From contig NC_064680.1 in NCBI RefSeq assembly GCF_023278565.1, positions 1,240,001 to 1,304,000 on the forward strand: a DNA stretch of 64,000 bases. The letters run 5' to 3'. How positions within the stretch are numbered: position 1 is the stretch's first letter; the number at the start of each line of letters is the position of its first letter. The position numbers were made by a program, and so were the translations under genes. A model generated the notes under the pieces. That model did no database searches and was not told the DNA's origin. It worked only from the letters and a program-made list of their open reading frames with translations. The DNA is from Colletotrichum lupini. Lineage: Eukaryota > Ascomycota > Sordariomycetes > Glomerellales > Glomerellaceae. Below are positions 10,665-23,100 of the stretch, piece by piece.

Positions 10665-13526
10665 TTAGAACTTGAGACCGGCCTCGGCCTTCTGGAGACC
10701 GAACTATGGGATCATTAGCTAGTGAACACAAAAAGTGCGATGCATTTGTTTGACACGTACCTTCTTGAGGCGGATGGCGTTGATGGTGATGAAGCCAGAC
10801 TGTCACAACTCGTTAGTATACAAGTTTCTTCGATCGATTCTGAGGATGGCCTTCTTACGGTCTCGGAGGGGTCGAAGGTGGTGAGAGAGTCCATGGAAGC
10901 ATCCTCCTCGGAGTAGAGCTTCTCGTCGGACTTGCGACCCAGGCAGTAAGCGTTGCCCTTGTACAGGCGGAGGCGGACCTCGCCGTTGACCTAGAAAGAT
11001 CACTGTCAGCTACCACACAATCACCTTAAGAGGATTGAATTCTCCATACACGCTGCTGGGAGTGGTCCAGGGACGCTGTCGACACGGTTAGCTTTCGGCT
11101 GTCTTCATCAATTGTAGGTAATCTTGGACTTACGCTGCAAGAACTCGCGCTCAGGGCTGAAGTAGGAGCCGTTGTACAGGCACTCCGACCATTGCTTGGA
11201 CAGCAAGTCGCGGTAGGCGCGAACCTTACCATCCAGGACGAGACCCTCGAGGGAAATGTGAGCCAGACGAAGGATAGTCATGGCGGGAGAGTCGTAGCAG
11301 CCACGGCTCTTCAGGCCGATCATGCTGATGTCCAAGTCAGTTTGAGTTTCATCATCAAGGAGAGCAGTTTTCTATACCGGTTCTCGACGATATCCTACGT
11401 CTAGTGTTAGTTCACACATTCTTCAAGCAGCGTGGTAAAGTTCGAGGAGTGAAAAAACTCACAATGCGGCCGACGGCGTGCTCCTTGCCAATGGCGGTGA
11501 GCAGGGCGAAGAGCTCGACATCGTCGGTGGCAGTCTGCTGAGGAGTGACAACCTTGACGGGAATACCCTTGTCAAAGTGAATGGTGATGTCGAGGGGGGT
11601 ATCGGGAGCCTTCAGGGGGGAGACAGTCTTGGTCCACATGTCCTCGGGAGGGGTGACATCGGGGTCCTCGAGCATGCCAGCCTCGTACGAGCAGTGGGCT
11701 TTTCATGTCAGCAGAAGTACTTTTTTCTTCCGAGATGGGGTGAAATACCGAAGTTGTCATCCTATGTCTAGTCAGCACATGGCCGTAAGTTCTTGGAGTT
11801 GGTGAAGGAAGGGGGATTTCTTACCATAGAGTAGGGCTTAGCCTTGGTGCTGGTGACGGGGATGCCTGAACAATGTTTTAGTAAATAATCAACGAGATGA
11901 GCAAAGCTAGCTTACCCTTCTCGGCCGCGTAGTCAAGGAGGTCGTTGCGTCCCTGTAGCGCAAAGACGTCAGCGGCGATACTCGCAACACAATGCGAGTT
12001 CAGCTAGAATAGCGACACCAAAGACTTACCTGGAAGCGGTTGAAGAAGGTAGGGTCTGGACAAGTTCGTTAGCCAGGAAAAGGTTACTACATAGACATTG
12101 ATTTACGTACCACGCCACGGGGCAATGACCTTGATCTCGGGGTTGATTGTGTAGAAAGCAAGCTCTGTTTCCCGTTAGTATTTAAGGGTCAATTGTCGAT
12201 GAACAGGCCAGCAGTCTTACCGAAACGAACTTGGTCGTTACTTTTCAACAATGTCAGCAGTCAGGCTCACGCGAGACACATGCTTCCAAAAGCGTTCGAT
12301 CACTTACCCCTTGCCGGTCTGCGAGCAGAGTTAGCCAAGAGTTAAAAGGAGTTGGATTTGTCCATTACTTACGCAGCCGTGGGAAACGAATTGGCAGCTT
12401 GCGATATCATGTCAGTTCAATCCTCCCAAATGGGATGTCCAGTTCAGCTCACCCAGTGGCGGCGGCAGCCTTCATCTGACCCCGGGCAATGATGGGGCGG
12501 GCCAGACTGGTACCTGCGGAGGAGATGAGCATTTGAATGTCTTCGGTCGCTGAATAAGCTTACCGAGAAGGTACTGGTCCTCGTAGATGGCGTTCTACAA
12601 TGTGCAGGTGGTCGTGAGCCAATTGGCATAGTTGAAGCTGTACATCCGGTTTTACTTACGCACTGAACAGCCTTCCAGCAGATCCTGACATGATGTTAGC
12701 CGTGTAGCATTCACATGGATTCCATGATTACTCACTCCTCAACGAACTCGCGCTTGAGATCGTCAATGATCATCTAGGATGGCTTGTTAGTGACGGTCTT
12801 CAGGATGCGTGGTGGCAGCTTGTAAATATAATGTTCACATACCTTCTCAGCACCGATCTGAAGAGCTGTTTGGTTGACAGCATTAGCTCACTGGATCGAA
12901 TGGTTCCATGCCTAGATATATCGATGGGAGCGGGGGATTGCAACGAACCCTTCTGCTCAACAGCAGCCCAGTCTAGTATTCGGTTAGCTTTGGCGTAGAA
13001 ATACAGAGCACATGGCTACTCACCCTCTTCCTGTCCAACATTGGCGAGGTAGCAACTGTTTCCATGTTAGACTGGCAGTCATCCAAACTGACGCCTGCCA
13101 TTACAGACGGCCGAGAAGCACATACACAACGGAGTATCTGAATACCAAGTTAGCTTTGACTTGCCAAACGTCCGTCTTAGGTCAATGACTTACCCCTGCT
13201 CCAAGAGCCAGGCCAGAATAGTGCTGGTATCAAGACCACCTGAGTAGCTATAAAGTATTGATTAGCATCAATATCCATTATTGTTTCTTCCTCCATGCCG
13301 CTGTATCTCTAAGAACAGCTTCGCAGTAATATTCCAGCCATCATGTGGCTGAAGATCATTGTGGCTCAATGAGGCACGTGATAGCCAAAAACCTTGTCCG
13401 GCAGAACTTCGCTCCACAAAACTTTTGGGACCGACTTTCGCAGGGCCAGGCGCGCGGCCCTTGAAATTGGAGGAAGGAGGGGCAGAACACTTACGCCAAG
13501 CAGACCTTTCCCTTCTCGCCGGCCAT
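10665..13526 (-). CDS. ARG1: Argininosuccinate synthase, 25 exons
   Basis: Joins citrulline and aspartate at the cost of ATP to make argininosuccinate in arginine synthesis; cytosolic, homotetrameric in the family. I reconstruct 25 exons (minus strand, high to low): 13495-13526, 13194-13247, 13126-13137, 13024-13055, 12949-12972, 12843-12865, 12736-12773, 12660-12684, 12564-12594, 12453-12513, 12373-12397, 12308-12318, 12221-12240, 12111-12164, 12030-12055, 11916-11952, 11825-11865, 11749-11761, 11463-11698, 11378-11394, 11134-11324, 11050-11075, 10859-10990, 10761-10799, 10665-10703. They total 1239 nt, 412 residues, normal for the family, with every junction in frame. Motifs: ATP-binding AYSGGLDTS at residues 11-19, then NVGQEEDW, YLLGTSLARP, SHGCTGKGNDQVRFE, IAPWRD, NFAHCSYEAG, SRGCYDSP and SPEREF. 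All introns are 50-83 nt except the first (247 nt). One donor is GTTCGT, the rest GTRNGN-like. Confidence 0.96.
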
Positions 13527-13698
13527 TTTGTCAATGATGCTGTAGGGGGTTTGGGGGAAATCAATTGGGGTTTTGCGGAACAGAGGAAGTTTGCGTCGAA
13601 ACAATTGACCGGATGAAGAGCTGGAAAGATTGTTGTTGGTACTTCTGAGAAAAAAAAGTAAAAGAGGTGAGTGACGGCATGGGCCAATTAATTCTGTG

Positions 13699-13705
13699 TG
13701 AGTCA
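13699..13705. promoter_or_regulatory. TGAGTCA, Gcn4/CPC1-type general amino-acid control site
   Basis: The heptamer TGAGTCA lies 173 bp upstream of the argininosuccinate synthase start. TGA(C/G)TCA is the binding site of Gcn4 and its filamentous-fungal counterpart CPC1/CpcA, which induce amino-acid synthesis genes, arginine genes included, under starvation. A second, imperfect copy (GGAGTCA) lies near 13785. The position in front of an arginine gene makes chance less likely, but binding is inferred. Confidence 0.6.
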
Positions 13706-15823
13706 ATGGGAGGTGGGATGGGCAGCGCTGTTTGGCGGGGGGGAGAATTAGCGGCGCTAAGTTTTTCCTGGGTATCTTATCTGTGGAGTCACAGGTCCCG
13801 GTCCCCGTCCCGATGTCGGGTCACGCTTCCAGCTGTGACCACACTCCAGTTGTCAACGCCCTTTAGGTCTGGTCAGCATGTGGAGCCCCGGAATGAGATC
13901 CACTCATCGGCACAGGATAAACCCATCGGGCATTTCAAGATACCAGGGCAGGCCTGCGTGCAGCTCATCTGCTCCGACTTCTTGACGTGTGGGAGCGTGG
14001 GGCGGTGAGCGATGCGGCCGCACTAGCAGCTGATTGTTGAGAGCACACTTTGGGCCTCGTCGGTCACGCCGTTCCTGAGTGTCTGCCCTGCTCAATTTGA
14101 CTGCCGCAAGGCCATCCGTGGCTCAAGCATAAGTTCTGGCCCTGCCGTGAAAGAATGGCTTACAACATCATCAATGGTCTGCTTTTGAACAGGTAGAATT
14201 TGGTCAGCATTGTTGCGACCCCCCCGCAATTATCTTCATTGTTGAGAGCTGGCGACAGTGGCGATGCCTGGGATCTGGAAGAAGACGAAGACGTAATCAG
14301 GCAGACTTAGAGTCGCCTGCCGCTGCCGCTATAGCTCGGAATCGTGGCAACGCTGAGACCATTCGGGGTCGGACCTAGAAGTGAAGTTGCACGGCACTTG
14401 TGTGGGAGTTCGATGGCACCCGGATCGTAGCTGCTCAGTCCCCAGCAGTATAGTCGGGGTTGCCCATGCCAATATCTTCCTTCTACCACTTCGAGACAAT
14501 GACTCCGAGGAGTCCCTGAGAGCAGCTTTCCAAGTGAGCTAGCTAGAAGCACTAATGCCACATATGTCACTCACCAGCGATGTTCTTGAGATCAGACCAC
14601 AGGAGAAGCTCTGATGGCGAGAATGGGCATAACAAGAACAGCTGCTAGGCTATCAGTGAACAAACCGGATTGAGTTGTTTGTAGTAACATAGAAGTCAAT
14701 CAGAGCTAATAGTCCCATGGATGGTTTCAATTTGGTCACGGGTAAGAAAGTATGCGGCTCGTTACATGGCCGCCGCACGCCGAAGCACATTTGTCAGTCA
14801 GGGACCTGTCATTGGCCGTACTTCTCTTGAAGCCCAACTAAGGAAGGCTGGCAAGAATCATGAGATATAGCAGTCCGCTCATTTGGATAGAGTGAGACTC
14901 GAAAGCTTGAATCATCATCCAGCATGTGTGGATAACTTCATAGTATTGCCGGTACATTTGCAAGTATTTCACTCATTACGTAGAATTATGAGGCATTCTT
15001 GAACTTTGGAACCTCCAGCATGGACTGAAGACAATGGATCTTGTACTTTCAATAGGTCTTCGAGACTTGGAGCTTGACACTGGCCTCTACAGTTCGTCGA
15101 CTAGTAAATTACGACAGGATTCGATAAATCGCATAGGTTTCTATCCAGATACGGTAGGGTTTACCAACCAAACTTCAAAAATGATTCACCTGAATCACTG
15201 AGTCAGTTCCAATGCCCCTAGAGGTTCAAATCATCGACCACTATTCAATCCGTATATGATTCCCATCTCCCAATGGGTAGTCTTCCGAAGTGCATTCCAG
15301 AGTCCCTGGCATGAACGTCTAGCAGTCACGCAGCTTTGAACGACTATCCATACTCCCATCTTTCAACATGTCGAACAACATTATCTACCTCCCAACATTT
15401 CCTGGTTTCCTTGCTCACTTGAAGTCATCTGATACTCGTAACCGCCTACTGGCTTCTTGCATTACCACATGGCACGGCCTTGGTACAACTAAGCTGCAAG
15501 TCAAAGACTCTCAAACTTGTAGATGCGTACCAGGTTCGTGTTCGCCCTCGAGGCACATAGTTCGGATACCTTCAGATGTAGAGTAACTAGAGTTGGGCAT
15601 ACTAGTTACCTTTTTCATCCATTCACATTAATCAGACCCTTGACGGTTGCTTATTAGACCTATTTCCCCTCCTTACCTAAATAGTCACTTACACAAAAAA
15701 CACATTCCAACGGTGTATAGATTCGGAAAGAAAATAAGCTCTTGGAATACCGGAAATGTCTATTGAAATGTGTTCTCGATCACAGCAAGAAGGTATGTTC
15801 AATATAGGGAAATACATTAATTT
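13706..15823. other. Gene-free region between argininosuccinate synthase and the Copia element
   Basis: About 2.1 kb. Base composition is ordinary up to about 14.6 kb and becomes somewhat AT-richer towards the retrotransposon, compatible with slight leakage of RIP beyond the repeat. Only short frames occur (up to 87 codons) and none has a domain I recognise. The first 100 bases probably belong to the promoter of the arginine gene. Confidence 0.5.
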
Positions 15824-15828
15824 TATAC
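15824..15828. repeat. Left target-site duplication of the Copia element (TATAC)
   Basis: TATAC immediately precedes the left LTR and CATAC (25143-25147) immediately follows the right one. The single difference is C to T, the change RIP makes. Five base pairs is the usual duplication for Copia integrases. Confidence 0.8.
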
Positions 15829-16033
15829 TATTAGTATCCTTATTATAGGGTAGTTAGTTCGAACCGTAGTTAACGAAGAGATTAATTAAACTATATAAAT
15901 ATCTACGTAATAGGTATAAAAAGGAGGTTCTAACCGTAGGTTAGGCTAGTTACGATAATTATAAATAGGGCCCCTAATTAGCCCTTATATAGTTAGCTAT
16001 ATACCGCGGTCGAATTAGACTTCTAATCCGATA
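15829..16033 (-). repeat. Left (3') LTR of the Copia element, 205 bp
   Basis: Matches 24938-25142 along its whole length. It begins TATTAGTATCC and ends CCGATA, where the other copy ends CCGACA, so the original termini were TG...CA. This copy is the more heavily mutated of the two, and in the stretch compared all differences are transitions. Confidence 0.95.
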
Positions 16034-18219
16034 CTAACTTTCTCTTTCTTTTATTAATTTAATTACTATAGTTAGAGGTATAATTCGACCTCGGGCCCGT
16101 TTACTAAGTCGTCTCCTTTTCCCCCTTTTCTCTACTCTTTTTATATAACTTATCCCTCTATTCATATAATAACTTTTTTACTACTTACGAATTACTCTAA
16201 TCCCTTATTTAGTACTACTTTTATAAAAGCGTCTACGAGGTTATTTTTATTATTAATCTAACGAATCTCGAGTATCTCGCGCCTTTTATACGATTACCTA
16301 AGGGCTATAATATCGATTATAAGCCTCTTTTCCTTCGTCGTTCCTATTTTAATAAAGTATTTATATAGCGAGTAAGAATCGGTATAAATAACTATTAAAA
16401 TAGGTAAAAGGCTAATTTAATTAGTAATCTTCCTTAGCGTTATTAAAATCGCATAGGAGAGGTTAATACCGTTAATTATACCGTAAACCTCTAATATTAA
16501 TATACTTCTTATTACCCGCTTACTTTTAGTTAATAAGTAATAAATTATATTATTATATATAATAAATTCGCTCTCGCCTATACTCTCGTTAGCTAAGATA
16601 ATAATATACCCTAATTATAAAATAAGGTCGTTATTATTCGTAAATAACCTATTAATAAAGACGTAGAGCTTATTAGTTATAAGGTCGATCGGGTAGTAAA
16701 CGAGACCTCGATCGAGATTCGTCTATTACTACTTAAGCTGCTTATTAAGTACCTTAACGTCTCGTTCGGTTAGATCTATAGCCTATACTACCCTAATATA
16801 ATTAAAAGTCGTCTCGGGTTAATAAATACTTATAATATATACCCCTCGCGCAAGCTTAGCCTTATACTACTTCTTAATATTAGTTACGTTCGGATTAACG
16901 AGGTTAATCTTCTTACCCTACCCCTTTTACTAAAAGACGACGTTTTCCCCTTCGATTATAAGAATCCCGCTATTAAATACTAAGGGGGTGTTTATTATAA
17001 GGACCTCTTTTAGCTTTATTACGAAGCCCGCTTTCTAAAGCTCCTTATCCTCCTTCTTTATAAAGTTAATATTAAATAGGCCTAATATATCGTTAGTCTA
17101 TATTCCGACGATCCTAAATTAGTTACCTTTATACTCCGTAATTAGTAAGTACGGGTCGTACGTAGAAGTAACTATTAATAATTAATTAATATAAAAATCG
17201 TAGTAAGTAGCTTACTAATAGGTGCCCGATTTTACGAGCTTATATAGTGGCTTAAGCACTTTAATAATCGTGCCTTCTAGGTACTTACTAGCTATTTCCT
17301 TCGGTAGATAGGCTAGGATTTTTTTTATAAGCCCTGTGGCCGATTAGGTATAGGCCTAGGTAATATTATAGCTCTAAATCTCGTATCCCTTCTTCCGTAG
17401 CAATATTATTATTACTATTATTAATCGTTAGTTATAGCGCTATATAATAAGTAATTATATAAGTAGCGTTACCTTTTTAACGTCGCCGTACCCCTAAATT
17501 ACGTATTTAGACTTCTCGTACGGCTGGGGTATTCCTTTCCCTTTAATCTCACGAACTATTCGTAATTTAAATATATAGAGGTTTATATGTTTTTCTAAGT
17601 TATATGGGATAAATCGATAGACCCCTCGATCGCAAAGAGTGTCTACTTCGATAAGATCTAATCCCTTATACGGCTTTTTAATAGTTATAATTACGCCTTC
17701 TTTACGTAATTTAACCGCTAGCTCGAAATCGGCTTTCTTTTTTATTATATAAAAGGTATTAATTACCTCGTCGCTAATAATAAATTGCCGCGTTAGGGCT
17801 TATTATTATAGTTTTCTATAACGTCTTATTAGTAATATTAGTGCCCTTTTAGTAATTTCCTCTTCCTCGTCGTCTATTAGTACTATTACGACGATTTTGT
17901 TAAGGATAATTTCTTATATCTCTACCGCGGGTTATATAGTTTCCCCTAGCTCTTCTTCTTCTTATAGGTTAGAAATTACCTCGTTAGGATTTATATAATA
18001 CGGTCTAACTACTATAATTAATACTTTAAGTAGCTAGTTACGATCTCTCGCGACTATATAAGAGCGCTCGTCGACGGAAATTAACTTATATAGCCTAGCC
18101 TACTATTAAGTAATTTCGCGCTATACTTATATATTTAAATTTAGTAATATATCTAGATTATCCCCTATATCGGGCCTATTACGCGCAGTAATTGCCTTAT
18201 TAACTTACCTTCTTACGCT
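16034..18219 (-). pseudogene. Decayed Copia polyprotein, RNase H and reverse transcriptase part
   Basis: Minus-strand coding remnant inside the Copia element. RNase H fragments lie nearest the left LTR and reverse-transcriptase fragments upstream of them (higher coordinates), the expected Copia order RT then RNase H then LTR. Frequent TAA and TAG codons replace CAA, CAG and TGG, so no product longer than a few dozen residues is possible. Confidence 0.85.
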
Positions 18220-18221
18220 TA

Positions 18222-18268
18222 AGTCGACCCACCCCCTTTTAGCCACCCCCCCCTTTTAGCCACCCTAT
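18222..18268 (+). repeat. Left terminal inverted repeat of the pogo/Fot1 element
   Basis: Starts AGTCGACCCACC and carries two CCCCTTTTAGCCACC units. It is the reverse complement of 20066-20112 apart from a few transitions. Confidence 0.88.
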
Positions 18269-20065
18269 TAAAACATAGTATCAAAACATCGCCACTAACT
18301 ATACTTGATTAATTAACTAACTATCTTCTACTACTATAATAATATAGTTATTATTCTCCCTAGGTAATTCGACCCCTATGAGTCGACTAGGACTAACTAG
18401 ACGGTCGCTAGAGTCCTCTTAAGCTCTTTATATATCTTAGATATTCGCAAACCTAGTATTTAGGTCTATTAGTATATTTTTCTTTTTCCGCGGCCTTAAT
18501 CGGTTAACTTTAGCTTTTAGAACTCGAATATAGTACTAAGATATTACTAAATAGTAGGCCTACTTACTAAATGCCTTTTTTACTTTTTTAAATAGTAGTT
18601 ATTAAGTATTATAGTCTAGACTGAGCTCTGTAAATAACTTTAACTAATCGCAGAGCTCGCTAGCCTTCTTAAGTATTAACTAGTTAATAATAGACGCCGC
18701 TAATACCTAGTTAATAGCTTTTTTAGTATTACTAGTCACTTGCCTAGTATTTGCGGTCTTTTTAGTTAGTATAACTAGGTTAAGTAGGACTATTAGATTA
18801 GTAAGTAGTCTGGCTATGTTAGGGGGATATAGTCTAGTTACTTTTTACCCACTTCGTATATTTAACGACGTTAGACTAGCTAAACGAGCTTTTTAGTAGT
18901 AGCTTAAGAAGTACCGCTTTCTAACGATAGTAGAATTATCTACTATGTCCTCCTTACTAAGCTCCTTCTTATACTTAGACTTAATAGGTCTAAAGATAGC
19001 TATATTTAATGGCTAGAGGACATGGGAAGTATATAGTAATAAGAATAGTAAGTAGACGTTATTTCTATAGCATTCCTATATAAATTCTATCGTTATATAA
19101 CTCCTATAGCTATCTAAAATTAATAGTCGAGGCTTATTAAGTATACTAAGCCCCCTAAGGGGGGGGGTCTTAGTTTATAATAAGAATACTATTTTTAACT
19201 ACTTAAGGGCAGTCTTATCGGTCGTTTAGCTATTATTTGTTACTATGAACTCCTAATTAGTATAAGGGTTAAGTTTAAGTAGAAACCACTGCTATTATAC
19301 CGACTTTCCCTTATATATAACTAGTAGTTTAATAGCTCGACTATTAATAGAAATATACTCGATTATAAATACCTAAGTACGCGAACTAGGCTCTTTTTTT
19401 CGTACTACTATAGTCTCTACCTTACCCAAAACTAGGCCATTAAATCCCTTACTCTCTAGGATACTAGTCTTATCTATATTATACTTATTAGCCTATTTAA
19501 TATCGCTAATCTCTAGTATATCGAGTAATTTAAACTATAACTTAATTATATTAGTAATAGCCGTATTTAGACGCCTCGAATCGATAGTACGACTTTTCTA
19601 GACCTTAATTAATAGGTTCCTCCTTAAAAAAGCGTCTATCTATCTCTTTTTAAGAGGATTTATATCCCCCTAGGATCTTAGAACTCGCTTAGCGAATTTT
19701 ATAAGCTATTTATAAGTTAATATAATGCCTAGATTATACTAAATACGAACCCACTAGGCTAGCTAGTCTTCTTACTATAGAAGAAGCCTCTAGAGGTTTG
19801 TAAATACTATTACCCTCGTCTAGTAGCCTCTCCTATAGTTACGAAGAGTTAACCTTAGAACTCTGAACTTAATTAAGGCCTAATTAACTAAAAGACCTCT
19901 TCTAATAGCCTTAAGAGCCTAAATAACTTCATTTTCAGTATACGAGACTATTATATATTAATAAATAAGTATATAAAAAAGAATTATATTTAGACGATTT
20001 TTATAATTATTATAGTAGTTTAAAAATCGTGGGTAGGGTTTTAATGCGGTGGCTAGGATAGAGAA

Positions 20066-20112
20066 ATGGGGTGGCTAAAAGGGGGGGGTGGCTAAAAGAG
20101 GGTAGGTCGACT
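20066..20112 (-). repeat. Right terminal inverted repeat of the pogo/Fot1 element
   Basis: Ends GGTAGGTCGACT followed by TA. On the minus strand it reads AGTCGACCTACC and then the same doubled motif as the left repeat. Confidence 0.88.
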
Positions 20113-20114
20113 TA

Positions 20115-23100
20115 CCTCGCGCAGTACCCGTATTACTTTTTTAACTACTTAGGCTCGTTAGCTTATACTTAGTAATAATAACGAGACTAAGGTCGTTCTT
20201 AAATATACTCTAAATACTAATAACGTTAGTATAAGTCCGTTAGGCCTTATAATATCGTTATAGTATTTAAGTACTATCTAGAGGCATTCGTTATTAGTAG
20301 AATCCGGATTTTCCTCTTTAATAATTCTAAACGCCCTTTTTAACTACTAGTATGCCCTTTTTACCTTTTTAATACTATAATACGCTTTGATAGGTACGAC
20401 TTTTAGCTATATACTATAGGCCGTCATATTATCCCTAAATTCTATTAATTTAAAGCTAGTACTAGCGTCGGTTTTAATGCCGTCTAGCGGTCCTTAGTAT
20501 ATATTAATCTAGCTTTTTCGCAAGGCTACCCACACTTTCTTTACTTATAGATCTTAGAGGAATTACCTTATTTAGAAAGATATAGCTACGTCGATTATAT
20601 ATAGTACTAGCCGACTATTTAAATAGAAGATATCGACGACTATTTCCTAGTTAAAGTTAAGCTTATTATATAATTTAAACTTAAATCTACGTAGGCTTTG
20701 CGTATTTATTTAGTATTAGTAATATACTTTCGTTAACTACTCTAGCGCCCCTATTTCGATATTATTATTACCTAATTACTTTAAGAGGTTATATAGCCTC
20801 GTAACTAACGGGTACCCGAATCTCTAGTATAGTTTTCTAAGCTTACTTTCCGTTAGGTAATTAATTAACTTCGTATTGTTAATAAGCTTTATAAACGCAT
20901 GCCCCTATTATCGTTTAACTATTTCGAAGTGCTTACTACTAGAGATTCTGTTCCTTATATTATTAAATATAATACCTAGTCGATCTATATTTTTTAGATA
21001 TAGGAGAAATAGGGTATTAATAAGCAAAATATAAAAAGTTATCGTTCCGAAATATATCTCTACTTTTACTATACCTAGGGTAACGATTTCCTTATTTAGG
21101 CTAAAACTAATCCTCGTAATACCCGCCGTTAACGTATTAAATATTACTAGCGCGATCTTTTATAGTACTTAGAATTACCCTTTTCCTCTAGTTAATTATT
21201 ACGATACCCTAATATTTAGGATAATCCTATAGAAATCGTCTAGGCTATACCTTTTGCTCGCATAGAATACTTATATAAGCTTAGTATTTAAGGGATCTAA
21301 ATAATATAAAAAGGACCCCTTTAGCTACCCCTAGATTTACTTAGTACTATATTCCTTTTTTTTAGATATCGAGAGAGATAGCGTCTTCTCTTTAATCATT
21401 AAGAGAATAGGCTTTGGCCTTATTAAATTCGCCCTTTTAGCTACTTCTATATTTATTATTTAAGGGACCTTCCCTTATTATTCGTAAATAAAAGCCTACT
21501 TATTAAAAGCTTTTACTACCCTCTATTTATTTAGCCTCGTATATCCTCTAGAGACTAACGGGGTAAAAAAAGAGTAGTTAATATCGTCGATTTCGTTATA
21601 ATTTAATTCGTTAGTATAGGGGGTAAGATCTTCTTTATCTTCCGAATCTCTTATAGGGGGTATATACTTTAGGCCGCTACTTTAGCTACCGTCGCTAAGT
21701 TCCGTACCCCCGGATCTACCCTTATATATAATAAGGAATTAGTTAAACTAACGAGGGCTAGTTTTACTATTTACTACCCTCGACTTTTTATACTATTTAT
21801 ATAATTTAGCACGCTCTTCCTTAGAATAGTTACTTAACTAATATTTATCCTTTTTATAAATATAATATTACTTTTTTTATTACTCTATTTATAAGTTAAA
21901 TCTCTACCTATTTAACGAATCTGGGCCTTTTTACTAGCGATTGCCGTATCTAGCCTCTTTTCTTTTCCTATTATACGTTCGATCGACTTAATATTATTAA
22001 TAAGGGCCGTTATATACTTAGAAGTAGGTTTAGTATAGTATTCTCGCTTTAATATTAAAGCTAGATCTTAGCCTCGAGTAGAGCGTCTCGTAGTCTTCGG
22101 GTACTTAGTATAGAGTGATTTTTACCTCTAATATACGCTAGACTATGGTATAAAAATATCTAACTTTCCGCTCGTTTATCCCCTTATTTAGCTAGGTTTT
22201 CGCTAGCTTATTAATTCGATCGATAAGCTCTTTAAAGATCTCTACTCGCAATTTACCCTCTATTATCCTAGCTATAAATATAAAAAAATCGCTCGTAGTT
22301 TAAATAAGAGCTCTAGGTTCTTATCGTAGGTCTCGAAGCGGCTTCGGATTATATTAATTATACTAAGAAAGTCGTTTTAATCGAGATTACGTACCGCTTC
22401 GTAATAATAGTTATAGGCTTTGCTTACGAGTACGATATTAATTACTGAATAGTATTAATATTCCCTAATTCCGACTTTTTTATAATAATTATAAAATATC
22501 GTTAGGGTTTTTTATAAGACCTTATACTTCTCCCTAGAGTATAATTTCTTTTTTAAAAAGATCTTTTTAAGGTCTATGAATTACCTCGTATTTATTATTA
22601 GATTTTCGGTATTTATATACGATCCTTGCGTCGCTACGTATTATTAATAACTTCGGGTCGTTTACTTTTTTTTTTATTAACCGATTAGCGCCGAATTTCG
22701 TATTAATAGCGGTAACGAGTTATAGATCGAAATAAGTAGAATTATCGATTATCGTACTTCTAGTATTATATTTTGCCCTAGTATATCCTTTTATAATAAT
22801 AAATTTCCGTTAGTAATTATAGGGAGGAAATCTAGGTCGTTTACCCTTTTTTTAAATTCGTTAAAGTAATTATACGCTCTATCGACCTATACTTAGTTCT
22901 ATAATACGAATTCCTCCTCTATAATTATCGCTACTAGTATTTCGTATAGCTCTCGCGATTATAATTATACTAATAATACCCCTTACTTCTAAAGGAATTT
23001 ATTAACTACTTTTATAATTCCTAGGCTTATACTCGCGAACTATTTATCTAGCTAGTAGCTAAGGTCGTTTGCGATCTCGTAGAATAGGGGTTACCCCTAT

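Larger units (their letters stand above)
18222..20112 (-). mobile_element. Nested RIP-degraded pogo/Fot1-type DNA transposon, 1891 bp
   Basis: Bounded by inverted repeats starting AGTCGACC. Each contains two copies of the motif CCCCTTTTAGCCACC, and TA dinucleotides flank it on both sides (18220-18221 and 20113-20114), as in the Tc1-mariner/pogo group. Fot1 itself is about 1.9 kb. The minus strand gives transposase fragments: NIDKT-ILESKGFNGLVLG (19.48 kb, where the family has NIDETG), SRAIKLLVIYKGK, KPRLLILDSYRSY (19.11 kb, the second catalytic Asp) and IAIFRPIKSKYKKEL following the third catalytic region. The Glu of the first motif reads Lys and several Gln codons read as stops, all transitions. 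It is inactive, and it inserted into the Copia element. Confidence 0.93.

Noticed and set aside
13268..13687. 139-codon minus-strand frame at the start of the arginine gene
   Set aside because: It overlaps the true first exon of argininosuccinate synthase and its long first intron in another frame.
15226..15235. GGTTCAAATC, resembling a tRNA B box
   Set aside because: No acceptor stem, A box or anticodon arm can be folded around it.
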